Assembly (NCBI RefSeq): GCF_007830295.1
Contig: NZ_VLKC01000001.1
Location: 391,773 to 455,772, forward strand
DNA: 64,000 nucleotides
DNA from: Sporomusa sp. KB1
Lineage (GTDB): Bacteria; Bacillota; Negativicutes; Sporomusales; Sporomusaceae
Direction: 5' to 3'
A program made the position numbers and the translations under genes. The notes under the pieces are model-generated. The model was given only the letters and a program-made list of their open reading frames with translations. It had not been told where the DNA came from and searched no databases. This document shows positions 37,322 to 45,298 of this stretch, piece by piece. Every line of letters starts with the position of its first letter. Within the stretch, counting starts at the first letter, position 1.

Positions 37322-38239
37322 ATGTCTGAATCAATCGATAGACAGCAGGACGAACTCGCCAAAGTCATTGAATGCTATTCCGGCCAGGACGGTGTTCATG
37401 CGACTGCTATTCCGTCTTTATTTTTTAACCGCCAGTCTGCAATTACCGGACCCGTTTATGGAGTTTTCAAGCCGTCCTTATGCATTGTCGTTCAGGGTGC
37501 GAAGGATGTATGGCTGGCTCAGGAGCGCTTTCGGTACAGTCCTGCCGATTACCTTGTTGCATCCATTGACGTGCCTGTTATCGGCCAGGTTGCGGAAGCC
37601 GCTCCCGACCTTCCGTATCTGTCTCTCAAACTGGAATTTACGCCAAAGCAGGTTTTGGATGTTCTCAGCAATTTAGAAGCTCGCCTTGATTCGAAAGAAA
37701 ATTCCAGTCGCGCTATTTTTGTCAGCCGGATTGAGACCTCTTTGTTGGATGCGGTAATCAGGCTGGTTCGTTTGCTGGACAATCCCGTCGATATTCCGGT
37801 GCTTGCTCCTCTCGTGACGAAGGAAATTCTCTATCGGGTTCTGAGGGGACAGCATGGGGGAAAATTAGAACAGATTGCTATGGAGGGAAGCTATACCTAT
37901 CGAATTAACAACGTCATTGAACGCCTCGTGCATCGCTATGATCAGTCTTTTCGGATTGAAGATCTGGCGGAAATGGCCAATATGAGTGTTTCTTCCTTTC
38001 ACCGGCACTTTAAAGAGGTAACCGCGATGAGTCCTCTTCAGTTCCAGAAACAACTACGTTTATACGAAGCAAGGCGCCTCTTATTATCCGAGTCAGCCGA
38101 TGCCGCTGAGGTCGCATTTCGGGTAGGCTATGAGAGTCCATCGCAGTTCAGCCGGGAATATTCCCGTATGTTTGGCCTTCCGCCCAAAGAAGATATGAAG
38201 CGCATGAAAGCCAATTATAACCAGCAGATCGATGCATAG
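37322..38239 (+). CDS. AraC-family regulator (YqhC-like)
   Basis: This 305-residue regulator has an N-terminal AraC_N cupin-like domain (VHATAIPSLFFNRQSAITGP, PSLCIVVQGAKDVWL) and two C-terminal helix-turn-helices (FRIEDLAEMANMSVSSFHRH and DAAEVAFRVGYESPSQFSRE). The start follows AGGAGG. E. coli YqhC, with the same domain order, activates aldehyde-reductase genes; here the neighbours (aldo-keto reductase, flavodoxins, hydrolases) suggest an analogous electrophile or aldehyde response. It is the best candidate to bind the repeated operators near 35.3, 37.2, 38.3 and 41.95 kb. Confidence 0.9.
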   Translation: MSESIDRQQDELAKVIECYSGQDGVHATAIPSLFFNRQSAITGPVYGVFKPSLCIVVQGAKDVWLAQERFRYSPADYLVASIDVPVIGQVAEAAPDLPYLSLKLEFTPKQVLDVLSNLEARLDSKENSSRAIFVSRIETSLLDAVIRLVRLLDNPVDIPVLAPLVTKEILYRVLRGQHGGKLEQIAMEGSYTYRINNVIERLVHRYDQSFRIEDLAEMANMSVSSFHRHFKEVTAMSPLQFQKQLRLYEARRLLLSESADAAEVAFRVGYESPSQFSREYSRMFGLPPKEDMKRMKANYNQQIDA

Positions 38240-38240
38240 A

Positions 38241-38287
38241 ACCATTCGGGGGAGTCGGTAAAAGCCGCACTCCCCCGAATGGTTTTT
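38241..38287 (+). terminator. Strong hairpin terminator after araC
   Basis: Stem ACCATTCGGGGGAGT / ACTCCCCCGAATGGT followed by TTTTT, two bases past the araC stop. It is part of the segment duplicated at 27.1 kb. Confidence 0.92.
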
Positions 38288-38292
38288 GCACA

Positions 38293-38335
38293 GTTGATAC
38301 AATTAGGCAATCATTTGAGAGAAATGGGATAACGG
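38293..38335 (+). promoter_or_regulatory. Candidate AraC-regulon operator, copy 3
   Basis: GATACAATTAGGCAATCATT, then TGAGAGAAATGGGATAAC, is the reverse complement of the other copies. The following gene (38422) is on the plus strand, so the orientation relative to the target gene is conserved. The same segment, degenerated, occurs in the duplicated copy at ~27.15 kb. Confidence 0.7.
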
Positions 38336-38421
38336 TCGCTATTCCATGTGGGGCATAATAAGTTTGAGTGAAACCGCTCTAAATAATAAGACGCGTCTGC
38401 GTAAATTAGGAGGACATATGA

Positions 38422-39144
38422 ATGAAGAAAACGTTAACTCTTGTTTTAGCTGTGATTATTATATTAGCCGGTTTGGCGGGCTGCGGCAACAGTAAAAATC
38501 AGTCCAACAACAGTTCGCAGCCGCAGCCTTCCAGTACCGAACAAAGCAAGACAACATCTCCCCTTGCCGAAGCCTCAGCTGCAAATAAAGCAGGCAAGAA
38601 GACTCTGGTAGTATACTTTTCCCTGCCAGAAACAACGAATCCCAATAATATGACCAAGGAAGAGGCAAACAGCACGGTAGTAGTGGGCGGTGAAGTTTTA
38701 GGCAACACCCAATATGTGGCATATTTGATTCAGAAAAATACCGGCGCCGATATCTTCCGTATTGAACCAAAAACGCCGTATCCCACTAATCACAAAACAT
38801 TGGTAGATTTGGCCAAAGCAGAACAGAATAATAAAGCAAGACCGGAGCTTGCGAAAAAAGTAGAGAATCTTGGACAGTATGATGTGATTTTTCTAGGATA
38901 CCCCAACTGGTGGGGCGACATGCCGATGATTTTGTACTCTTTCCTTGAAAGTCATAATCTGTCCGGCAAAACCATTATTCCGTTCAATACCCACGGCGGC
39001 AGCGGATTTTCTAATACTATCAGCACCATTGCCGCATTACAGCCGAATGCCAACGTTATTAAAAACGGCTTTACTGTTTCCAGAAATACCGTGCAAAATT
39101 GTGCAGATGATGTTGCTGCCTGGGTGAAGGAATTAGGGTATTAA
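38422..39144 (+). CDS. Exported flavodoxin lipoprotein
   Basis: The 240-residue protein has a lipoprotein signal with lipobox LAGC (LVLAVIIILAGLAGC), a Ser/Gln-rich linker (residues ~25-50), and a flavodoxin domain: KKTLVVYFSLPETTNPNN, IFLGYPNWWGDMPMILYS and IPFNTHGGSGFSNTISTI. An SD (AGGAGG) precedes the start, with the operator copy 3 about 90 bp further upstream. It is predicted to hold flavin outside the membrane. Its 3' end overlaps the 3' end of the convergent CMD gene by 12 bp. Confidence 0.88.
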   Translation: MKKTLTLVLAVIIILAGLAGCGNSKNQSNNSSQPQPSSTEQSKTTSPLAEASAANKAGKKTLVVYFSLPETTNPNNMTKEEANSTVVVGGEVLGNTQYVAYLIQKNTGADIFRIEPKTPYPTNHKTLVDLAKAEQNNKARPELAKKVENLGQYDVIFLGYPNWWGDMPMILYSFLESHNLSGKTIIPFNTHGGSGFSNTISTIAALQPNANVIKNGFTVSRNTVQNCADDVAAWVKELGY

Positions 39145-39855
39145 AAGAGAGCCTTTCACATTGTTCAGCACGCCCGTTGCATTATCGGCTTCCTGCTTGC
39201 CCACTCTCATTTCAAGCACGGTTATCAGGCTCCTCAGCTGCGCTTCGGTCAGCCCTACATTCAATCCCACATTGAAATGGGAACGAAGCTGGTTATTGAC
39301 GCCGTTTATGCTGGCCAAGGCCGAAATGGTCGCGATCTCCCTACTTTGGAAATCCAGGTTGTCGCGTCCGAAGATATCCCCAAACAAATGTCCTTTTAGA
39401 AACTCATCAATGGCGGGAGCGAATGTATAGATTGCCCCGCTAGCGGGTGCACCTATCAGGCTTGTCTGAACTTCTGTGCCAAGTTCGATGCTGCTTTTGC
39501 CGGCAGGCAAGGGGCTCGCTTCCCTGCCCAATTCATCCTTGATACCTTTGGCTTCCCGTTCTTTCATTACGCTCATGAAGGTATTGATTCCATTCAGGCT
39601 GCGCGGAAATCCACAATAAGCGTACATCTGCACAAGAATTTCTTTAATTTCATTTACAGTCAATCCGGCATCCAAGCCTTCGTTTAACGCAGTTTTTAGC
39701 CTTTCTAAATCGCCTTTGGCAGTAAAAGCCGCAATGGTAACGATGCCCTGTTGTTTGGCAGACAGGTCTTGATCGCTTGCCGCCTGCAAAACCGGAGTTA
39801 ATCCGACTAATGAGAAGAAAATTCCTGCCAAAAATATGGCAATTTTATGCTTCAT
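39133..39855 (-). CDS. Exported carboxymuconolactone-decarboxylase-family protein
   Basis: The ~240-residue protein has a cleavable signal peptide (KIAIFLAGIFFSLVGLTPVL, cleavage near LQA-AS). Two carboxymuconolactone decarboxylase/AhpD-like repeats follow: one around FTAKGDLERLKTALNEGLDA and one around IATISALASINGVNNQLRSH. The CxxC of AhpD is absent; the first repeat keeps only YAYCGFPR. The ATG at 39855 is preferred because of GAGAGG spacing. Family members are usually cytosolic, so the export signal is notable. The following cupin gene upstream (39883) is in the same operon direction. Confidence 0.85.
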   Translation of the reverse strand: MKHKIAIFLAGIFFSLVGLTPVLQAASDQDLSAKQQGIVTIAAFTAKGDLERLKTALNEGLDAGLTVNEIKEILVQMYAYCGFPRSLNGINTFMSVMKEREAKGIKDELGREASPLPAGKSSIELGTEVQTSLIGAPASGAIYTFAPAIDEFLKGHLFGDIFGRDNLDFQSREIATISALASINGVNNQLRSHFNVGLNVGLTEAQLRSLITVLEMRVGKQEADNATGVLNNVKGSLLIP

Positions 39856-39882
39856 CCACATTACCTCTCTTTGTTTTCAAGT

Positions 39883-40377
39883 TTATTTACGATACTCTTT
39901 ATCGCTGACCTTTTCCAGCCAATCAACGCTTTTGCCATTGACTACGCCGGTAATAGCCATATGCGTCATGGGTGTGGTTGGCGATGCTCCATGCCAATGT
40001 TTGACGCCGGGCGGGCACCAAATTACATCGCCAGCGTGAACTTCTACAATCGGACCACCCCACTCCTGTGTCCAGCCAACACCATAAGTAACGACCAGTC
40101 GCTGCCCTGCCGGGTGGGTGTGCCAGGCGGAGCGGGCTCCGGGTTCAAAAGAAACGTAATTGCCCGAAAATGGAGTCGAATCGCTTACGGAAAATAAAGG
40201 ATCAACACGTACATTGCCAGTGAAATATTGACTTGAACCTTGGTAGGAAGCCTGTGCGCCGGCTCGGGTGACTGTTTGCGAATTTTTATTTGCTTCGGCA
40301 GCTACGCTGTTGCCCGTAAAAGCGCTCGCAGAAACGAGCAGAGAAAGCGACAGGATTACGGCTGTTAGTCGTCCCAT
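39883..40377 (-). CDS. Exported cupin-domain protein
   Basis: This 164-residue protein has a signal peptide (AVILSLSLLVSASAFTG, cleavage near VAA-EA) and one cupin barrel: WHTHPAGQRLVVTYGVGWTQ and VIWCPPGVKHWHGASPTTPM carry the metal-binding His/Glu set. Cupin-CMD pairs are frequent, and here both are exported. It precedes the CMD gene by 21-27 bp on the minus strand, so they form an operon. Upstream lies an inverted repeat CAATTGCC ... GGCAATTG (40422-40443). Confidence 0.86.
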   Translation of the reverse strand: MGRLTAVILSLSLLVSASAFTGNSVAAEANKNSQTVTRAGAQASYQGSSQYFTGNVRVDPLFSVSDSTPFSGNYVSFEPGARSAWHTHPAGQRLVVTYGVGWTQEWGGPIVEVHAGDVIWCPPGVKHWHGASPTTPMTHMAITGVVNGKSVDWLEKVSDKEYRK

Positions 40378-40569
40378 TATTCTCTCTCCTTTTATGTTAG
40401 TATGCTAAACTTAAAACTATGCAATTGCCGGCATTGGCAATTGAGTTACCGTCTGCTGCGTTCCTATATACTGATTTCAATAACTGAAACTCTTCCGCCA
40501 AGCCAGGTTCCAACCAAGCTGCCGATGTTTTCCACCCGCAGCATAATGGTAATATGCTGGAACATGTAA

Positions 40570-41727
40570 TCACAAATGCTTTCCATAGAACCCAGTCAAT
40601 TTATCAACGGCCTGATTCACATAGTTCGGCACCCAATACGTCTGAATATGGGTTGCTCCCTTGATCAGGAATAATTCCTTGTCATTTGTGCCAGTTGCTG
40701 CTGCAAAGGCCTGTTCGGTCATATAGAAGGTATCCGCATTGCTGCCGGCCATCATCAGTAACGGCTGGTTGATCAGATCCATATTATTGGCCGCATCAAA
40801 CGTGAATAAGTCAAGGTTGCTGCTCACCGTATAGCGGAACGTGGAATTCGGATGTGCGTGCGTCTTACCATAGTACTCATAGCCTTCACTATACAAATCC
40901 GGCATTTTGGCAAGCTGTTCTTCACTCAGCTTCATATCTAACATGTCTGGAGTATATTGTACTTCACCGCCGGCAACTTCCTGCGCTCTGGCCGCCGAGG
41001 CTTGCTGCAAACGCTTTTGAATAGTAGCCGTCTGAGAATCCAAGAAACCGTTACGGCGAACAATGCCCGTATTGAACATGCTGAGCGTTGCCACCGCTTT
41101 GAAACGCTTGTCAGTTTGCGCTGCCTTCAGCGTGTAGCCGCCACCGCCACAAATTCCCAGGATACCCAGGTGATCTGCGTTAACTCCCGGGTAAGAAGAA
41201 ATGACATCTGCCATACCATGAATGTCTTCAACCCGATAGGCCGGTTTATCAACATTGCGTGGGTACCCGCCGCTTGCTCCCTGGAAAGAGGCATCTGCCA
41301 CAATGGTGATATAGCCTTTTTCGGCCATACGCTGTGCATATAAGCCCGCTACCTGTTCCTTGACTCCCCCATTAGGATGGGCAACAACAAGTGCCGGATA
41401 TTTTTTCTTACTTGCCTGATCATAGCCTGCCGGCGTATACACATTGGCCGAAATCTTTATGCCATTCAAATCATAAGTGATGGGATGAATATTCACCTGA
41501 CCTGAGACATTCCTGGTAATTGCGCCTTGATAAACCAGACCAAATGGATTTTCATTCGGGCTTTTGATTGTGCTTGGATCTATTTCCTGAAAGGCTCTCT
41601 TTTCCATTATCACTGCAGGATGACTGCCTCGCTTCACCTCCTGTGCATTAACTTCCTGCCCGCCATATCCAATGCCCATCAGCCCCAATGCTAGCATTGC
41701 TATGCTTACTTTTAATTTCAATTTCAT
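40570..41727 (-). CDS. Exported dienelactone-hydrolase-like alpha/beta-hydrolase
   Basis: The ~385-residue product starts at ATG 41727 (AAGGAAGG upstream) with a signal peptide (VSIAMLALGLMGIGYGG, cleavage near VNA-QE). The hydrolase core has LGILGICGGGGYTLKAAQTD (nucleophile elbow with Cys, as in dienelactone hydrolases), MAGSNADTFYM (acid) and KGATHIQTYW (His). It is similar to the YcjY / acetyl-xylan-esterase-like secreted hydrolases. The 570 bp upstream contain operator copy 4 of the AraC set (41942-41980). Confidence 0.86.
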   Translation of the reverse strand: MKLKLKVSIAMLALGLMGIGYGGQEVNAQEVKRGSHPAVIMEKRAFQEIDPSTIKSPNENPFGLVYQGAITRNVSGQVNIHPITYDLNGIKISANVYTPAGYDQASKKKYPALVVAHPNGGVKEQVAGLYAQRMAEKGYITIVADASFQGASGGYPRNVDKPAYRVEDIHGMADVISSYPGVNADHLGILGICGGGGYTLKAAQTDKRFKAVATLSMFNTGIVRRNGFLDSQTATIQKRLQQASAARAQEVAGGEVQYTPDMLDMKLSEEQLAKMPDLYSEGYEYYGKTHAHPNSTFRYTVSSNLDLFTFDAANNMDLINQPLLMMAGSNADTFYMTEQAFAAATGTNDKELFLIKGATHIQTYWVPNYVNQAVDKLTGFYGKHL

Positions 41728-41941
41728 AAAAATTCCTTCCTTTTTCTTTAGAATTGCCGTTGCCAAATGCCGCAGCTTGATCCTGCCAGCCCTCGGCAGT
41801 TACGAGATCATCACCATTATGTAGAGAAAGATTCAAGTCAGTATTTCTTGGAAGTCCTTTATTCCGTCATACCAATATCCCCCCTTCCATGTGAAACAAG
41901 CTTGATTATCCTTAGTATATACTAGGAGAAAAAGCGACTGA

Positions 41942-41980
41942 TATCCCATTACTATCAAATGATTGCCGAATCATCTCACA
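41942..41980 (-). promoter_or_regulatory. Candidate AraC-regulon operator, copy 4
   Basis: TATCCCATTACTATCAAATG, then ATTGCCGAATCATCTCACA, matches the other copies with a few substitutions. It lies ~215 bp upstream of the exported hydrolase and reads in the same orientation relative to the gene. Confidence 0.62.
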
Positions 41981-42236
41981 AGTATTTTATCTGAGCCGCT
42001 TTTTGCTGATATAAATTCAATCTACAGTGAATATTTCAGAGTGAATAATCCGGAGCAAAATGAGCCATGTTTCTGGTAAAAGAGCACCATATCTCCGGAG
42101 TTTGAGCGCCACCATTTCGGAATAAGATCCACTGGTAAACTGCTTTGTTAGAATCTAACACTATTCATAGAAATCCCTATTTATAGAAATACAATTGGGA
42201 ACGAATCGTAAGACTGTAGCTATATGATTTCACAAA

Positions 42237-42274
42237 AATACCGTTATCCTCTTTCTTGTGAGAATAACGGTATT
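42237..42274 (-). terminator. Rho-independent terminator
   Basis: Stem AATACCGTTATCCT / AGAATAACGGTATT (one mismatch) lies 25 bp beyond the DUF362 gene, with A/T-rich flanks. Confidence 0.75.
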
Positions 42275-42298
42275 CCTCAGATATTTTTATTTAAAAGT

Positions 42299-43321
42299 TC
42301 AATCAATTGAAATCAATTCATACTTTTCATTTCCCATTTTAAGGTCACGCATAGCCGCAAGCTGATGAAGCCCATGGCGCGATTCGATACGTTCTACAAG
42401 ATCATGATTATCGATTCGCTGATAAACCATGTCGATAGATGCTTGGTCAATTGCCAAAATATCTGCAGATGCAACAATACCGATATCACCAATCGTCGGC
42501 GCAGCTGCACTGACACCAGCACAATCACAGTCAACCGACATACGGCGCATAACATTTAAAAAGATAATATGCTTACCAAAATAATCTACAGTTGCTTTAC
42601 CAGAATCCGCCAACAGTTCCATGAAATAATCCTGCATCGGCCACTGCCCGAAATCCGTTGGCATTTTGTCTACTACACCATGTACTTGACGTTTGCCAAC
42701 TTGTCCCGAGGCACAACCAATCGCAATATTCTTTAAAGAACCGCCAAATCCTCCCATAGCATGTCCTTTGAAATGTGTGAGCACAATCATGGAATCATAA
42801 TTGGTAATGTGCGCTCCCATTGCAACCTCTTTCAAATGTTTTCCACCGCGTACCGGAAGTGCTACATCACCTTCTTCGTCCATGATGTCCACAGGACAAA
42901 AAGTCCAACCATTTATTTCAAGAGTCTTTCTATGATCTTCTGTAGTATAGCGACCGCCCCGATAAAGCGTATTTGTTTCCACAATGGTACTGTCTGGTAC
43001 ATGTGCTTGGAAAGCTTTCACCATATCTCGTGGTAAAATATTTGGGCCATGCGGCTCACCAGTGTGTAGCTTAATTGCCACCTTACCATAAATCCCTTCA
43101 TCAATAACATCATACAGCTTCATCAGATGTTCGGCATCAATATGCTTCGTAAAATAAACTTTTGCACAAGAACCATTGCCACCAGCTTTCGGCATGTAAG
43201 TACTCCCTATAACCGGAGCCTGTGCAAAAGCATTTCCCAAGCCAGGAATTTGTGATAAAGCCAAGCCAGCAGCGGCTGCACCTGTCATTTTTACAAAGTC
43301 ACGACGATTGATATTTTTCAT
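42299..43321 (-). CDS. DUF362-domain protein with Tat signal
   Basis: The 340-residue protein begins with a twin-arginine signal (NINRRDFVKMTGAAAAG, RR at residues 5-6, hydrophobic stretch to ALSQIPGLGNAFA) and a DUF362 domain: YGKVAIKLHTGEPHGPNILP, LTHFKGHAMGGFGGSLKNIA and DCDCAGVSAAAPTIGDIGIV. Tat export implies folding with a cofactor in the cytoplasm. Unlike many DUF362 proteins it has no ferredoxin-type CxxCxxCxxxC motif. A MerR-type promoter lies upstream (43353-43383). The function of the domain is unknown. Confidence 0.85.
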   Translation of the reverse strand: MKNINRRDFVKMTGAAAAGLALSQIPGLGNAFAQAPVIGSTYMPKAGGNGSCAKVYFTKHIDAEHLMKLYDVIDEGIYGKVAIKLHTGEPHGPNILPRDMVKAFQAHVPDSTIVETNTLYRGGRYTTEDHRKTLEINGWTFCPVDIMDEEGDVALPVRGGKHLKEVAMGAHITNYDSMIVLTHFKGHAMGGFGGSLKNIAIGCASGQVGKRQVHGVVDKMPTDFGQWPMQDYFMELLADSGKATVDYFGKHIIFLNVMRRMSVDCDCAGVSAAAPTIGDIGIVASADILAIDQASIDMVYQRIDNHDLVERIESRHGLHQLAAMRDLKMGNEKYELISID

Positions 43322-43352
43322 CTAAATACACCTCCCAAATTTTATTATTTAT

Positions 43353-43383
43353 ATTCTATTCCTTGGACTAAGCTCCAGGTCAA
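43353..43383 (-). promoter_or_regulatory. MerR-type promoter of the DUF362 gene
   Basis: TTGACC (-35), a 19-bp spacer containing the dyad TGGAGCTTAGTCCAAGG, and TAGAAT (-10). The long spacer with a central dyad is the hallmark of MerR-family control. Confidence 0.75.
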
Positions 43384-43443
43384 GATAAAAATGTATATTT
43401 TTACGTAAAATTATTTTACAACATATGCTCATAGCAAACGCAC

Positions 43444-43474
43444 TTGACTTGGAGCCTACTTCAAATGATAGAGT
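43444..43474 (+). promoter_or_regulatory. MerR-type promoter facing the DUF4405 remnant
   Basis: TTGACT, a 19-bp spacer containing TGGAGCCTACTTCAA, and TAGAGT. It is back to back with the promoter at 43353-43383. Confidence 0.7.
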
Positions 43475-43574
43475 TTAGCTAAGAAATGGAGGGGATGCCG
43501 CCCATGAAATACTAGGCTTGTATGCCTCTTTCGCACAGTACCTATCAGCTTAATCCTGCTTCTTATAGTAAACC

Positions 43575-43910
43575 ATGTTGCTGGTCACCATAACCGGAGT
43601 GCTCATTTCACAAACCATTTTCTCCGGCTTTTCATAGGGTAGTCATCTTTGGATGCATCAACTGCATGGTGTATCAGCTTACCTTGGTTTTATCCTTATT
43701 GCAATACATCTTGGTTTTCATTGGAAAGAAATGCAGGAAAAACTATGTCGTTGGCTTGGAATAAGCTACACATCCTTTGCTTATGTATTTTTGAGCCGCA
43801 TCACTGCATTGATGATTATCGGCTATGGCATCCATGCTTCATTCCTGCGGGCTTCTTTGCGGATTATATGGCGATTATGGGGTGCTACATTGCAATCACG
43901 CATTATCTGA
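43575..43910 (+). pseudogene. DUF4405-type membrane protein remnant
   Basis: The frame reads MLLVTITGVLISQTIFSGFS, an in-frame TAG (43635), then MHQLHGVSAYLGFILIAIHL and FHWKEMQEKLCRWLGISYTS with a final hydrophobic helix. This is the middle of a DUF4405 four-helix membrane domain with histidines suited to heme ligation. N-terminal helices are in another frame upstream. It is related in layout to the membrane part of the fusion protein at 45299. A TAG plus frame shift makes it a pseudogene. A MerR-type promoter points at it. Confidence 0.7.
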
Positions 43911-43975
43911 CACAACTATTGCAAAATCGCAAAATACAAAGACTGACTACTGCTTATAACACCCTCTTGCTTACC

Positions 43976-44030
43976 AGAACAGGCCGGTCAAGGTGATCCA
44001 AAACATCACCCCAACCGGCCTGTATTCTGT
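43976..44030 (+). terminator. Long hairpin terminator
   Basis: Stem ACAGGCCGGT / ACCGGCCTGT (43979-43988, 44013-44022) with an inner GGTGAT / ATCACC stem, followed by ATTCTGTTT. It lies 66 bp after the DUF4405 remnant. Confidence 0.72.
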
Positions 44031-44244
44031 TTATATTCAATTAGACATTTGACCTCTGTATCTTCAAGCAAACCCACCGTCAATCTGCCCTCTTCATGTA
44101 CTACTACTTTTCTGATGTAATACTGCGTCACAAGTGTTTCTCCCTACGCGCAGGACAACATATACATCTGTTTCCAAAGACTAATAAAGCCTTGCGCCGC
44201 GAGGCTTTATTGGTTGTGTCTTCTTTCCAGCCGAACTACTGACT

Positions 44245-44345
44245 CAATGTGTGTTTTGATAGCCAGGTAATACTGATCCGCAAAATTAGAGTTCGCGAAA
44301 AGGTTTGGTTTATTTACCCCGGGGGTAAATAGAAACAATGACCCC
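44245..44345. repeat. Dispersed repeat, copy 2 (first copy 15325-15415)
   Basis: Shares TTTGATAGC, the ATACTGATCCGCAAAATT block and TTTACCCCGGGGGTAAA with copy 1. The last part is a perfect palindrome TTTACCCCCGGGGTAAA followed by ATAGAAACAATGACCCCC, which resembles mobile-element end sequences. Confidence 0.55.
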
Positions 44346-44452
44346 CTTTTGTTTTAGGAATAAATAGCTTTGACCATATTAAATTATTGCACTGGAACCC
44401 TGTAAACATATCACTAATATGTGTTTCCTATTACCGTCAAGAAGCTTTATCG

Positions 44453-45109
44453 TTATAAATGAATGTCCCGGCTCTCAATAATAGGAGTTGGAGCGCCTTG
44501 TTTAGCTACTTTGATCATTGTTCGCCCCAAAATTTCCGTTGTTGTAACAGATTTCGGAAAAATTCGTTTTAATACAGGATAGAAACTACCCAGAACACTA
44601 TACATTACCCGATATAACTTTGTTCTCGATACAATACCATTACACGGTTGAATATACGCTGGACGAAACATATAGACGCCATTAAACGGCAACCGCATCA
44701 ATGCGTTTTCAGTTTTCCCCTTTACTCGCGCCCACATAACACGTCCTTGCTCGGTGCTGTCGGCACCTGCTCCCGATATATAAATAAAAGTCATTTGAGA
44801 ATTAAGTTTAACCAGAATTTGCGCTACCGCCATTGTAATATCATAGGTAACCAACTGATATTCTCGTTCTTTCATACCTGATGAACTCACTCCGATGCAG
44901 AAAAAGCACGCATCATAGCCCGTTAAATCGACCTCAATTGTCGATAAATCAAGCAAATCTGTGTGTAAAATCTCTTTCAGCTTCTCATGTTGAATCCCGG
45001 TCACGCTGCGTCCTACCGTCAGAATAGCATCCACTTCAGCATCACAGAGACACTCCTGTAAGACACTTCTGCCAATCATGCCGGTAGCGCCAAAAATGAT
45101 GACTTTCAT
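44453..45109 (-). CDS. NAD(P)-binding short-chain-type oxidoreductase (YwnB/NmrA-like)
   Basis: The 218-residue protein starts with MKVIIFGATGMIGRSVLQEC, the glycine-rich dinucleotide motif of atypical SDRs. It continues with YDACFFCIGVSSSG and the C-terminal GVYMFRPAYIQP. It belongs to the Oxidored/HTATIP2-like group (NAD(P)H-binding). It is the last gene of the probable CMD-cupin-flavodoxin-SDR operon under MerR-type promoters. Substrate unknown. Confidence 0.83.
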   Translation of the reverse strand: MKVIIFGATGMIGRSVLQECLCDAEVDAILTVGRSVTGIQHEKLKEILHTDLLDLSTIEVDLTGYDACFFCIGVSSSGMKEREYQLVTYDITMAVAQILVKLNSQMTFIYISGAGADSTEQGRVMWARVKGKTENALMRLPFNGVYMFRPAYIQPCNGIVSRTKLYRVMYSVLGSFYPVLKRIFPKSVTTTEILGRTMIKVAKQGAPTPIIESRDIHL

Positions 45110-45148
45110 TCTATTTCTCTTCTCCTATCACACGTTATCAATTTTCAA

Positions 45149-45196
45149 CAATTGATTGGAGAGTAGTTAATAAAACTTACTCTCCAATTGATTGTC
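45149..45196. terminator. Long inverted repeat between SDR and fusion gene
   Basis: ACAATTGATTGGAGAGTA and TACTCTCCAATTGATTGT form an 18-bp stem with two mismatches. Located between the 45299 gene and the 44453 gene. It could be a terminator or an operator; no long T-tract follows. Confidence 0.45.
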
Positions 45197-45298
45197 ACCG
45201 TTAATTTTTAGGCAACACTGTCGTTCCTCACGTATTGTTCATGCCAATTAGATTAATAAACTGGACTGCCTGATTAAAATAAGGAATCGCACGATGTA

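Larger units (their letters stand above)
41728..42298. other. Intergenic region with AraC-type operator and terminator
   Basis: This 571-bp region holds operator copy 4, a palindrome CCTTAGTATATACTAGG (about 41912-41928), and the terminator of the DUF362 gene (42237-42274). I see no coding sequence. Confidence 0.6.
43911..44452. other. Gap with terminator, hairpin and dispersed repeat
   Basis: This ~540-bp gap holds the terminator at 43976-44030, an AATAAAGCCT ... AGGCTTTATT hairpin (44183-44211) and the repeat copy at 44245-44345. No gene is recognisable. Confidence 0.6.
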
